Assembly: GCA_018056955.1 (NCBI GenBank)
Contig: JAGPEQ010000005.1
Location: forward strand, 11,715-45,956
Direction: 5' to 3'
Source of the DNA: Bacteroidales bacterium
GTDB taxonomy: Bacteria > Bacteroidota > Bacteroidia > Bacteroidales > Tenuifilaceae
DNA length: 34,242 nt
This document shows, piece by piece, positions 1 to 8,714 of the stretch (position 1 is its first letter; each line of letters opens with the position of its first letter). A model generated the notes under the pieces. It was not told the origin of the DNA, did no database searches, and saw only the letters and a list, made by a program, of their open reading frames with translations. The translations under genes were made by a program, and so were the position numbers.

Positions 1-890
1 CCCATGGCTACTCCCACATGTATAGCGATGCACGAAATGCCTTTACCAAAGAGCAAAGGTGAAACTTTGCATCGCAAAAGAAAAATCATTACAAAGAATT
101 ATTTACACGTTCTTTCTTGTCTTGATACAAGAAAGAACCAAAGAAAATCAAGGCTGAAAAGCCCGACCCGATGGGTGTCCCGCGGGTGGAACTGCCACGC
201 GATACTATTCGCCACGCCTGCAGCGTGACTCATTTGGTATCGCTTACTAGGCCCACCACCACGTTCCACCCCCGACCCATTGCCGGGTCAGGCTTTTATG
301 CCTCTGCTTGCTTCTTCCGCTCCTTGTTGGTTGAGGAATAGCATTAATAGAGAGTTGCAGGTTCAAAGAGATGCTTCGGCTAGCTCAGCATTACAAAGGA
401 GCAGAAAGAAGATAGGGTTTTTGTCATCCCAAGCAAAGTCGAGGGATCTTTTCAAAGGATTGAAGAGAAAAGAGCAATGATATGCTTCGGCGTAGTCTAC
501 CCTATAAATCGAGACTCAGCATGACAGCGTGATGTTTAGCTTACGCGCAGCATGACAAATAACCTTAACTAAACAACATTGATCCAAGATTAGTCAATAG
601 AATTTTTCGTTTGACGATTTTCCTCTAAAAATATTACTGCGTCTCTTTTTTATAGCCCGTTTAAATTCGATAATCTATGGTTTTAAATTTATCTGTTCTA
701 TTTCCCTCTATTTTCCTCTAACTTCCTCATATTCCCACTATTCCGACTCATTCCCACTCAAGTCTCGCGTTTCACGGTTAACGATTAACGGTTCACGGAC
801 TTCAACTTCCTCTAACTCCATCATATTCCGTCTATTCCGATTCATTCCGACACATCCCGACTCCTTCCACAAAATTCATGGCACTTGGGT
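1..890. repeat. Gene-free intergenic region with dispersed repeats
   Basis: No convincing gene is visible here; short frames lack family features. What can be seen: a perfect 12-bp stem with a 6-nt loop at 109-138; a long imperfect inverted repeat with arms near 157-191 and 263-297 (arm ends AAAAGCC and GGCTTTT); a stretch from 421 to about 560 starting TGTCATCCC and ending in GCATGACA motifs, of a kind widespread between Bacteroidetes genes; and a pyrimidine-rich imperfect duplication at about 700-870 (TCTAAC..CATATTCC twice). The type of repeat is inferred from pattern only. Confidence 0.6.
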
Positions 891-1622
891 TTATTTTAAG
901 TCCCTAAATCTAACCTCAACATCCACATCAACAAGAATATCGTTAAGCGCTTTCAAATCGGTATTGCCAGTGTGGTAAGGGTAAAGAATTTTGGGCTTAA
1001 GCATCATCACAGCCGCTTTTAACATCTCAGGACTCATGGTATAGGGCAGGTTTGCAGGTAAAAATGCCATATCGATTTTCCCAAAGTCTTCCATTTCAGG
1101 AATATTTTCTGTATCGCCTGCCACATAAACACGTAGGTTGTCAAATTCAAATATATATCCATTGCCCTCACCTTTAGGGTGAAATGGATTTCCATTCGGA
1201 CGTTTATTCACTATATTGTAAGCGGGAACTGCAATAAAACGGAAATCAGGAGTGGCAATGGTGTCGCCGTTGGCTACCACCTTCCCTTCCAGCTTAAGCT
1301 TGCTTTGCTCTGCACAGATCTTAGTCCAGTAAAGTTGGGTATTGGTGGCAAACACTTTCGATAAAGCCACTGAATCCAGATGGTCGCCATGATGATGGGT
1401 AAGAAAGATATAGTCGGCCTTGGGGAGCGAGTCGTAGCTTGCCAACCTTGACCATGGGTCAATATGAATTACCTTACCACGGAAATTAAACATTAACGTT
1501 CCATGCCCTATGTGAGCTATTCGCAAGGTGTTGCCATTTGAAGAGGTAAAAAAGTCAGTTTTTTGGGCAAACAATATGGTTGACACTATGCTAAAAGCGG
1601 CGAAAAGTAAATTGGCTCTCAT
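891..1622 (-). CDS. Secreted MBL-fold metal-dependent hydrolase
   Basis: A 243-residue metallo-beta-lactamase-fold protein. The zinc-binding motif THHHGDHLD lies at about residues 75-83 (HxHxDH pattern), followed by a GDTEN segment carrying a further metal-ligand Asp, and a late PYHTGNTD with another His. The N-terminus is a Sec signal peptide ending near FAQ, so the protein should act in the periplasm. The fold resembles the UlaG/YtnP-like L-ascorbate-lactonase group, but the substrate cannot be told from the sequence. I chose the ATG at 1622. A longer frame reaches 1715 but would run through a tRNA terminator and into the tRNA gene. It lies downstream of tRNA-Leu(GAG), behind that terminator. 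Confidence 0.85.
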   Translation of the reverse strand: MRANLLFAAFSIVSTILFAQKTDFFTSSNGNTLRIAHIGHGTLMFNFRGKVIHIDPWSRLASYDSLPKADYIFLTHHHGDHLDSVALSKVFATNTQLYWTKICAEQSKLKLEGKVVANGDTIATPDFRFIAVPAYNIVNKRPNGNPFHPKGEGNGYIFEFDNLRVYVAGDTENIPEMEDFGKIDMAFLPANLPYTMSPEMLKAAVMMLKPKILYPYHTGNTDLKALNDILVDVDVEVRFRDLK

Positions 1623-1651
1623 AGCTTTACGATTTGGTGAACACCAAAAAT

Positions 1652-1679
1652 AAAAAAACCTTGTGAAGAACACAAGGTT
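1652..1679 (-). terminator. Rho-independent terminator of tRNA-Leu(GAG)
   Basis: A perfect 9-bp stem AACCTTGTG/CACAAGGTT with a 5-nt loop, followed on the minus strand by a run of T. It begins 9 nt after the tRNA 3' end. Confidence 0.85.
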
Positions 1680-1688
1680 ATGTGAAAG

Positions 1689-1772
1689 TGCCCAGGACAA
1701 GACTCGAACTTGCACGCTTTTGACGGCGCCAGCCCCTCAAGCTGGTGTGTCTACCAATTCCACCACCTGGGC
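1689..1772 (-). tRNA. tRNA-Leu (anticodon GAG)
   Basis: An 84-nt class II tRNA. The acceptor stem GCCCAGG pairs with CCTGGGC and the discriminator is A. The D-loop contains TTGGTAGAC, the anticodon stem CCAGC/GCTGG encloses loop TTGAGGG giving GAG, there is a long variable arm, and the T-loop is GTTCGAGTC. No CCA is encoded (the next bases are CTT). It is one of two Leu tRNA genes here with the same upstream repeat architecture. Confidence 0.95.
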
Positions 1773-1983
1773 GTTTAGCATCTTTTTTTGGTAGTTAGGT
1801 CTTTTCTTTTGCCTAACTTTCTTATTCCTTTTACCATGGGTGGTGGGAACTCGTTCCACTCGGTTCCACCACCTGGGCGTCTAGCATCTTTATTAGGTAG
1901 TTAGGTCTTTTCTTTTACCTAACTTTCTTATTCTTTTTACCTTGGGTGGCTTAAACCTAATATTTCGTTTTCACCACCTAGGC
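1773..1983 (-). repeat. Two upstream copies of the tRNA-Leu(GAG) 5' end, ~105-bp period
   Basis: Reading away from the tRNA, the 5' sequence GCCCAGGTGGTGGAA recurs with its first base at 1878 (near-exact) and at 1983 (degenerate). With the real tRNA at 1772 this gives steps of 106 and 105 bp. The copy at 1839-1873 does not continue as a tRNA: it folds back into a hairpin with arms GGTGGTGG/CCACCACC. The degenerate copy keeps a GGTGG/CCACC stem. Spacers share TAGCATCTTT and a GTTAGGT/ACCTAAC inverted repeat. See findings. Confidence 0.8.
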
Positions 1984-2073
1984 AATCTCTATAATACAAA
2001 TACTAAAATCGCTGCAAAAATAATAACAAAATTAATTCCTGCATAGTTCACAGAAAAATTTTTCTATGATTTC

Positions 2074-2160
2074 TGGTGCCCAGAACAGGACTCGAACCTG
2101 CACACCATTGCTGATACTAGTCCCTGAAACTAGCGCGTCTACCAATTCCGCCATCTGGGC
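2074..2160 (-). tRNA. tRNA-Leu (anticodon CAG), CCA encoded
   Basis: The acceptor stem GCCCAGA pairs with TCTGGGC, the discriminator is A, and the CCA is encoded (2074-2076). The anticodon stem CTAGT/ACTAG encloses TTCAGGG, giving CAG. It has a long variable arm and T-loop GTTCGAGTC. After it the minus strand contains AGAAAAATTTTTCT, a weak palindrome that could end transcription, though readthrough toward the second tRNA gene is possible. Confidence 0.95.
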
Positions 2161-2369
2161 AAAACTAAACTATAATTCAATACCAAAAGAACTTCTATCA
2201 AACAATTTTACTTCTGTTACCTCTAAATGGCGGGAGCTCGTTTCACTCGGTTCCGCCATCTGGGCAAAACTAAGCTATAATTCAATACCGAAAGAACTTC
2301 TATCAAACTATTTCACTTCTGTTACCTCTAATGGCGGGAGCTCGTTTCACTCGGTTCCGCCATCTGGGC
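2161..2369 (-). repeat. Two tandem ~105-bp copies carrying the tRNA-Leu(CAG) 5' end
   Basis: Two consecutive near-identical units end at 2265 and 2369, with the real tRNA 5' end at 2160, so the period is 104-105 bp. Each starts GCCCAGATGGCGGAA like the tRNA, then snaps back into a hairpin with TGGCGG/CCGCCA arms (2228-2258 and 2332-2362), followed by an A-rich spacer of about 65 nt. The hairpin core CCGAGTGRAACGAG is shared with the array upstream of the GAG tRNA although the spacers differ. Confidence 0.85.
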
Positions 2370-2420
2370 AGTTATAAACATTACTTCAGCACCGAAAGAA
2401 CTTTTTCAAAATTGCGGATG

Positions 2421-2428
2421 CAAAGATA
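2421..2428 (-). promoter_or_regulatory. Candidate -7 box for the tRNA-Leu(CAG) array
   Basis: TATCTTTG on the minus strand fits the Bacteroidetes TAnnTTTG consensus and is followed by GCA. It lies upstream of both pseudo-copies, so the primary transcript would begin near 2414 and include two tRNA-5'-like hairpins before the true tRNA. A -33 TTTG exists at a longer spacing than usual, so confidence is limited. Confidence 0.5.
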
Positions 2429-2513
2429 TAAAAAAATTATCTCCATGTTTTAACAAAGTAAGTTTTTTACTCAAAAAGAACAAAAGATTTATGTAGATAT
2501 ACAACAGCTTTTA

Positions 2514-5500
2514 TTATCTGGGTAATATTCTCCTAAAAAAGCAATAAGTTTCTGAAAACAGTAGCGGTATTATAAATAGGCTCACAAGTGTTCCAAGAGT
2601 CATCCCTGCTATAAGAACAACTGACATGGGCTGCTGAAGTTCTGAGCCTATATCGGAACCAAAAAGAATAGGTACAATTGCAAGAATAGTTGTTAAACTG
2701 GTCATTACAATTGCCTTAACCCTTCTAACCCCTGCATGTTTTATAGCCTTTTCAATGGAAACTCCTTTATTTAGGAGCCTATTAATAGTGTCAATCTTTA
2801 GAATTGAATCATTAATAACTATTCCACCCATAACAACCAAGCCTATTAAACTCATCACATTAACTGTGCCACCAAATATCCACAAAATAGTTAATGCCAA
2901 ACCAAAATCAACTGGCAGTTCAATTAACACTATTAATGGTTGCCATACTGACTCAAATTGGGCAGCCATAATAAAGTAGAGCAATAAAACCGAAACTAAT
3001 AGCACAACTATTAGCTCCGAAGCCGTATTTTTTGACTTGAAATAATCACCTGAATAACCTAGGCTGTAAAGCTCTCCTTTATTTGAACGCTGGAGATTCT
3101 TAATTATACTTTCAGCATCATTTTCATTTGCCTTTATATTTATAGGATAATATAATCCATTTGCATCGGCAAAAAGAGAGCGAGGATTATTTTCTGATTT
3201 TACCCGTACTAGTTGCCGCAATGGAATTAACTCACCAAAACTGTTTTTAACGCCTGTTTCTGCAATTATTCTTTCTATGTAATCATATGAACCACCAAAA
3301 TAAACAGGTAGAGTTTGTTGTTCATAGCTTAAGTTGGTAATTTTCATAAATCCTAACTCCTTCCTAACAACATCTACTAAACTCTTTGTGTCAATATGGT
3401 ACAACAAAAGCCGCTCAGGAAATATTTGAAGAAATATCCTGGTTGAAGAGTCGGGTATGCTTATACTGTATGAGGAATTACAACTTTCAGCTATTAAATG
3501 TAACTCCTTTCTCACCAGTTCAACTGGAACGGAGTTTAACCCACTACCTGTATATATCTTGACCTTTAAGTTGTAACTCGATGTGGGAAAAACTCTATCA
3601 AAAGCTGTTTCCGGATACTTAAATTTCAAATCTGCATTGGAATCAATACTTTTGATGGCTTTAGTAATAATGCTTTTGGACTTTTCTATATCAACATCAT
3701 CGTTAAATTTAACATAGACTTTAAGCTGATTTTCTTCATTTTCAAATCCATTTATCACCATGAATTGCTGTCGTCCAATATAAGCAGCATGCTGCTTTGA
3801 AAGATCTGTTAAAATTGTAATAAGCGATTCAAATCTATTGCAATTTTCATCAACACTAATATTATTGGACCATGTAATATTAGCAATTAGTTCTCTGTGC
3901 GATAGATTAGGTATTTGTTGTTTGTCCATGTGGCTAAAAACAAAGGGTGTTGCTAGTAACATTGCAAGAGTAATTATTAACGCAAGTTTTTTTCTTTTTT
4001 CTACCAGTATATGCCCTACTAAATACGGCCTTTCTAAAGGAATTATGGGTTGGTGATTAACTTGTGATTTAAAGTATTTTGAAGTATAGTAAAGAGTTGG
4101 AATTAATGTAATTGATACCCAGAACGAAATAACCAACCCTACGGTTACAGCCATGGCTTGGTCATAGAACAATTCACCTGCAATACCACTAAGGAATATC
4201 AATGGCAGGAACACCGCACATGTAGTAAGCATGGATGATAGTAATGGCGTTATTACTTCATTTGTACCATAAACTACAGACTCCTCATTTGATGCTCCCC
4301 GCAGTTTCCACTGGGTGATGTTATCAATAACTACTATTGAGTTGTCAACCATCATACCTACCCCTAGGATAAGACCAGCCAGCGAAACTATATTGACCGA
4401 TAGTCCTATTAAATGAAAAGCAAACGTTGAAATTATTAGCGAAACAGGAATTGTAACGGCCATGATAAATGGGCTACGATAATCGCCAATAAAAAGAAAC
4501 ATCACACCAACTGCTAAAATTATTCCAAGAATAAGTGAAGTTCGTAAATTGCTGATCGATAGATCCAGTATGTGTGATTGATCGTTGCTAATATGAAATT
4601 CAAGGCCAGGAAATTCTGATTTAAAATGGCTGAGCTGGTTCAATATTGCTGTCTTAAGTTCCGAAATTTTAGCATTTGATGTTTTAAGGACAGCAATACT
4701 GATGGAATGTTTACCATTAAATTTAAAATAACCGTCACTTCTTTGAGCGCATTGCGTAATTGTAGCAATATCCCCCAACCTAAAAACTCTACCCCCCGCC
4801 TCAATAAAAAGATTTTCAATATCATCGGGTTTACTTATTTCATTTTCAAAGCTAATATCATAAACTAACTGTCCTTGTTTGTATTTAATGGAGCCAAAAC
4901 TATTCATTGCCTGTTCAATGGCGTTTCTTATTTGCTGATAGGTAACCCCTAGCATGGCTAATTTTGACTGATCGGGTATAACCCTAATTTCCGATTGCAA
5001 TAAACCTGTAATATCAGTTAATGCCACTTCAGGAAGTTGCTCCAAACGCTTCTTAAAAACAAATTGAACAAGTTGGCTTAGCTCTACCATTCTATCTAAG
5101 CCTTTGGTAGTATCTTTATAGCATATATTAATGTTAAAAACTGGCAAATCGTTTTCACTCGTCTGGATCACCTGTGGTCGTTGAACTTCACGAGGAACAA
5201 ACGACATAGCAAGATCAATTTTTTCATTGATATCAAAAAATGCTTTATCGCCATCAGTTCCATATTTAAACCTAATTGAAATAACCGCTTCATTATCGCG
5301 CGTTTCACTCTCTAGCGATTCGATTCTATTTACCTGTTGAAGGTAAAACCTGAAGGTTGATGTAACCGATTGTTCAATCTCTTTAGCCAATTTACCAGGG
5401 TAAGATATCTTAATGGTAATGGCAGGTGCATCTATTTCGGGTAGCAATGAAACTGGTATGAAAAAAAGCGAATATATACCAAGTAGTATTAAAGCCAGGT

Positions 5501-5546
5501 AAACCATTATAACACCAACTGGACGCTTAATAAGATATCGTACCAT
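2514..5546 (-). CDS. RND-family efflux permease (second of tandem pair)
   Basis: A 1010-residue inner-membrane pump of the resistance-nodulation-division (RND) superfamily. It has an N-terminal TM helix, then a porter domain starting with the ISYPGKLAKEIEQSVTS segment. A TM block follows, with GVGMMVDNSIVVIDN in TM4 (about residue 400; one Asp, the second position of the usual DD pair being Asn). Then come a second porter half and a C-terminal TM block with MGGIVINDSILKID. The length matches the usual 1000-1050. It follows the first permease by 9 bp and lacks its own outer-membrane channel gene. Substrate is unknown. Tandem permeases of this kind (for example MdtB/MdtC) can form mixed trimers, which is inferred here only. 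Confidence 0.9.
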   Translation of the reverse strand: MVRYLIKRPVGVIMVYLALILLGIYSLFFIPVSLLPEIDAPAITIKISYPGKLAKEIEQSVTSTFRFYLQQVNRIESLESETRDNEAVISIRFKYGTDGDKAFFDINEKIDLAMSFVPREVQRPQVIQTSENDLPVFNINICYKDTTKGLDRMVELSQLVQFVFKKRLEQLPEVALTDITGLLQSEIRVIPDQSKLAMLGVTYQQIRNAIEQAMNSFGSIKYKQGQLVYDISFENEISKPDDIENLFIEAGGRVFRLGDIATITQCAQRSDGYFKFNGKHSISIAVLKTSNAKISELKTAILNQLSHFKSEFPGLEFHISNDQSHILDLSISNLRTSLILGIILAVGVMFLFIGDYRSPFIMAVTIPVSLIISTFAFHLIGLSVNIVSLAGLILGVGMMVDNSIVVIDNITQWKLRGASNEESVVYGTNEVITPLLSSMLTTCAVFLPLIFLSGIAGELFYDQAMAVTVGLVISFWVSITLIPTLYYTSKYFKSQVNHQPIIPLERPYLVGHILVEKRKKLALIITLAMLLATPFVFSHMDKQQIPNLSHRELIANITWSNNISVDENCNRFESLITILTDLSKQHAAYIGRQQFMVINGFENEENQLKVYVKFNDDVDIEKSKSIITKAIKSIDSNADLKFKYPETAFDRVFPTSSYNLKVKIYTGSGLNSVPVELVRKELHLIAESCNSSYSISIPDSSTRIFLQIFPERLLLYHIDTKSLVDVVRKELGFMKITNLSYEQQTLPVYFGGSYDYIERIIAETGVKNSFGELIPLRQLVRVKSENNPRSLFADANGLYYPINIKANENDAESIIKNLQRSNKGELYSLGYSGDYFKSKNTASELIVVLLVSVLLLYFIMAAQFESVWQPLIVLIELPVDFGLALTILWIFGGTVNVMSLIGLVVMGGIVINDSILKIDTINRLLNKGVSIEKAIKHAGVRRVKAIVMTSLTTILAIVPILFGSDIGSELQQPMSVVLIAGMTLGTLVSLFIIPLLFSETYCFFRRILPR

Positions 5547-5555
5547 AGCAAATAA

Positions 5556-8500
5556 TTATTTTCTTTTGAGTACACCGGGTAAAAAAGGCATAAAGATTAT
5601 TAGAACTAGAGCGCTGAACGCCAATCCACCAATTGTACCAAGGGCTAATGAGTACCAAAAAGGCTCCTCGCCATATACCACAAAAGGCAATAAACCCAAA
5701 ATTGTGGAAAGAATGGTTAATACAATTGGAATTAATTTGAACCGAAATGCTTTAACAAATTTGCTGGAAACATTTCCACGCTTGTTTTTGGTTAAGTTGT
5801 TTTGCTCATTTTGAATATAAATTACCGAATTTACCACTAATCCACCAAGCAACATAAACGATGCAATAGTACCCTGGTCAAAGGGTAGGTTAAATAGCCA
5901 ATACGTAATAAAACATCCCACAAACGATAATGGAACAACCATTATTACAGCAAACGGTTGAATTAAGGACTCGAATAAGGCTGCCGAAATAATATAAATA
6001 AACAGTAACATTACTCCTACTAAATAATAACTCCAAAAATTCTTTTCATAAAACCAATTGTTATATGGGGTTTTAGCAGTAAATCCAACAGGTAAACTCG
6101 CATTAATCCTTTCAAGATTCTTTTTTAGTGTTTTTTCAACCAATTTGTCGGGTCCAATGTAATTATAGGCCAATGTAAGAACGTATTGCTGGTTTTCTCT
6201 ATATATATTATCGGTGATTTTTCTACTAGAAATACTTGTTATGTTTCCAAGGCGAAAACTTACCGAATCAACAGTAATAATATGTTGGTCAAATTCAAAA
6301 TCCGAAGGTGTATCAGTATCCTGAGTAATTTTTAAAGCCTGTACTTTGCCAGCAATGGGCATCCAACCAAACCACTCATTGTTTCCACTATAACTTGAAA
6401 TGGATTGAAAAAGTTTTGAGCCATCAATGCTACGAAGCAGTAAGGGTTCACTATTGAATTTGGCATAGTTTTTCACTTGATCGACAAATAGCCATTCCTG
6501 CCCTCCGGTAATCCATACTGTTTTTACACGGGGATCATTTGCAATTGAATCAGCAAACTGTTTAGCATATGCCATTAGCATTTTATAGCTATACCCTTTA
6601 AGAACTATAATGGAATTTGCAAAACTCGATGAAGTTGAATTAGAGAACCCTAAGCCAACCCCGAAGATATAAAAATCAGCAGCGGCTTGAGTTAGCGATA
6701 ATCGTTCAAGTTTTGCTTTTAGTTCAAAAGGGTACGAAGTATTTTCTGCCTCCCTATCAAAATAAATCTCCAGTGTACCTCTTTTCTTATTTACATTTGT
6801 TATTAAGGTCTCCACCCCTTTTTCTGAGAGTATATGTGATTCAAATATTTTAGCAATTGCATTTGCTTGCTCAAGGGTTGTACCTTGTGGAAGCTTATAA
6901 ATAACAGTTAACTTAGTTCGTTCAGGAATCTCCCACATCTGATTTCTCCAAGCGCTGTTATAAAAAAGCCTAAGTGTTCCTCCCAAAGCTTTATCGATAA
7001 AAGGTTTGATGCTATATTGATAAGTATTACTCCCAATTGTGCTGTTATACAAACTAGCCAACCCTGTATTACCCTCAATTTTATCGGGTAGTAAGAAAAT
7101 TGGAATCCCAATTATCAATATTCCTATAACCAAACCAATCCACCTGTAAGAATGAGCAAAATGGCAGTATTTCTTGTAAAACGTTATAATTCTTGAATAA
7201 ATTCTTATCCTAGGAATTGTTTTGTTTTGGGTTGCTTCAAGCACAGGAAACGATTGAAATAGCGCAGGTGTCAGGAATAATGCAATTATAAGTGAAACGC
7301 TTAAACTGATTATAATTACCCATGCAAAATCAACAAGATTCTGCATCATCTTTCCTTCTATCAAAAAAATGGTTGCAAGTGCTGCTATAGTAGTTAATGT
7401 TGCTGCCAATAATGCTGTATATATTTTCATATTCCCTTTTCCTCTAAGATGGTCAAGGGTTACAAGCGTATTGTCAATAATTAATCCTAACGACAAAGCA
7501 AGACCTGAAAGGGAAAAAAGATGAATCTCAATCCTAAAAATAAAGTAAAGTAAACAAGCTATGGCAATATTTATTAATAGGCAAACTCCAATAATAAAAA
7601 CATATCTCAGTTTACGGTAAGCCAATACCACAAATACCATAAGTAGGCTTAGCGATGCTATTGTTCGTATAATACTCCTCTTTAAATCGGAACGTAGCTG
7701 AACGGTTGAGTCAAAGGTTTTGCTGTACGATAAATCCTTAATACCATTTGCAATGGATTCAAACTCATCATATATACTATTTGCAAGTTTAATTTGGTTA
7801 ACTTCAGGTATTGAAGAGATGATAAGATAAACAGCGGGTTTACCATTTATCCTAAACACTCTCTCAGTATCTCTTTGAATTTGCTCAACGTAAGCAATTT
7901 GCCCTAAACGTATTACTCTCCCATTTACTAATGCAACAGCAATTGAATCAAAATTTGTTCCAAGTTCGGGTCCCCTAACTGATACTGCAATGCAATTACC
8001 GCTTTGAGTTATGGTTTGCCCAACCCCTTCGTTTAAGGTGTAGTCCCTTAAGGCCATTGCTATACTACTTGGTGAAAGGTTATGTTTTTCCATTGCATCA
8101 GGGTTTAATCTGATTTGATAAATCAAGTCAGATGCCCCATGAATCTCAATTGATGCTATACCTTCAAGCGATGTAAGATGGGGTATAATTTTTTCCGCTG
8201 CAATTTGCTTCAACTGCCAGGTGGGTTTATTGCTCCAAAGGGTGTAAACCAAGAGTTGTTTTTTAAAGTTTTCGGACTGGCTTACATCTGATATCTCTGG
8301 GAATAAAAGCAATTGGGGTAAATTTGGATAGATTTGGCGAATTGCTGCAACAATTGATCTTTTCACCCTTTCCACATCTATACCCTTAGCAGCCTCCACC
8401 ACAATTTCACCCCAACCCTCGCCCGATGTTGATTCAATTCTCTCAATACCATCAATTAGCGATATTACCGACTCAATTGGTGCAGTAGCCTCCATTTCCA

Positions 8501-8702
8501 CAACATCGGGTTTATACCCCGGCATGGAAAAGCTTATGTAAATTTGATGGCCTGTTTCCGATGGATAAAGCCTCAAAGGCAAAACTGGCATTACCACAAA
8601 GCCTAGAATACCTAATAGAACAAATGAGAGTATAACAGCAAAAGGCTTAAACCCAAAGGGAATAAGCGAATCAGATCTTACATCATTGTTCTGTATTGCC
8701 AT
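5556..8702 (-). CDS. RND-family efflux permease (first of tandem pair)
   Basis: A 1048-residue RND transporter. An N-terminal TM helix leads into a periplasmic loop with MPGYKPDVVEMEATAPIE, the equivalent of the usual PGA..VE..VT..IE motif. The first TM block includes SGLALSLGLIIDNTLVTLD, again with a single acidic residue at the proton-relay position. The second half ends with TM helices around GGLVVNSVIYIQNEQN. The two tandem permeases are distant paralogues, not recent copies. It starts 12 bp after the adaptor gene and so belongs to the same operon. Metal, drug or peptide specificity cannot be assigned. Confidence 0.9.
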   Translation of the reverse strand: MAIQNNDVRSDSLIPFGFKPFAVILSFVLLGILGFVVMPVLPLRLYPSETGHQIYISFSMPGYKPDVVEMEATAPIESVISLIDGIERIESTSGEGWGEIVVEAAKGIDVERVKRSIVAAIRQIYPNLPQLLLFPEISDVSQSENFKKQLLVYTLWSNKPTWQLKQIAAEKIIPHLTSLEGIASIEIHGASDLIYQIRLNPDAMEKHNLSPSSIAMALRDYTLNEGVGQTITQSGNCIAVSVRGPELGTNFDSIAVALVNGRVIRLGQIAYVEQIQRDTERVFRINGKPAVYLIISSIPEVNQIKLANSIYDEFESIANGIKDLSYSKTFDSTVQLRSDLKRSIIRTIASLSLLMVFVVLAYRKLRYVFIIGVCLLINIAIACLLYFIFRIEIHLFSLSGLALSLGLIIDNTLVTLDHLRGKGNMKIYTALLAATLTTIAALATIFLIEGKMMQNLVDFAWVIIISLSVSLIIALFLTPALFQSFPVLEATQNKTIPRIRIYSRIITFYKKYCHFAHSYRWIGLVIGILIIGIPIFLLPDKIEGNTGLASLYNSTIGSNTYQYSIKPFIDKALGGTLRLFYNSAWRNQMWEIPERTKLTVIYKLPQGTTLEQANAIAKIFESHILSEKGVETLITNVNKKRGTLEIYFDREAENTSYPFELKAKLERLSLTQAAADFYIFGVGLGFSNSTSSSFANSIIVLKGYSYKMLMAYAKQFADSIANDPRVKTVWITGGQEWLFVDQVKNYAKFNSEPLLLRSIDGSKLFQSISSYSGNNEWFGWMPIAGKVQALKITQDTDTPSDFEFDQHIITVDSVSFRLGNITSISSRKITDNIYRENQQYVLTLAYNYIGPDKLVEKTLKKNLERINASLPVGFTAKTPYNNWFYEKNFWSYYLVGVMLLFIYIISAALFESLIQPFAVIMVVPLSFVGCFITYWLFNLPFDQGTIASFMLLGGLVVNSVIYIQNEQNNLTKNKRGNVSSKFVKAFRFKLIPIVLTILSTILGLLPFVVYGEEPFWYSLALGTIGGLAFSALVLIIFMPFLPGVLKRK

Positions 8703-8714
8703 TGCGAGTGTAGG

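Noticed and set aside
4-480. Short plus-strand frames at the left end
   Set aside because: They cover repeats and hairpins and show no recognisable protein features.
1623-1715. N-terminal extension of the MBL-fold gene
   Set aside because: It would read through a tRNA terminator and into the tRNA. The internal ATG gives a proper signal peptide.
1773-2369. CRISPR array
   Set aside because: Repeats are hairpins tied to tRNA 5' ends with similar, not unique, spacers, only two or three units, and no cas genes.
2066-2377. Plus-strand open frame across the tRNA-Leu(CAG) array
   Set aside because: It is made of antisense tRNA and repeat units.
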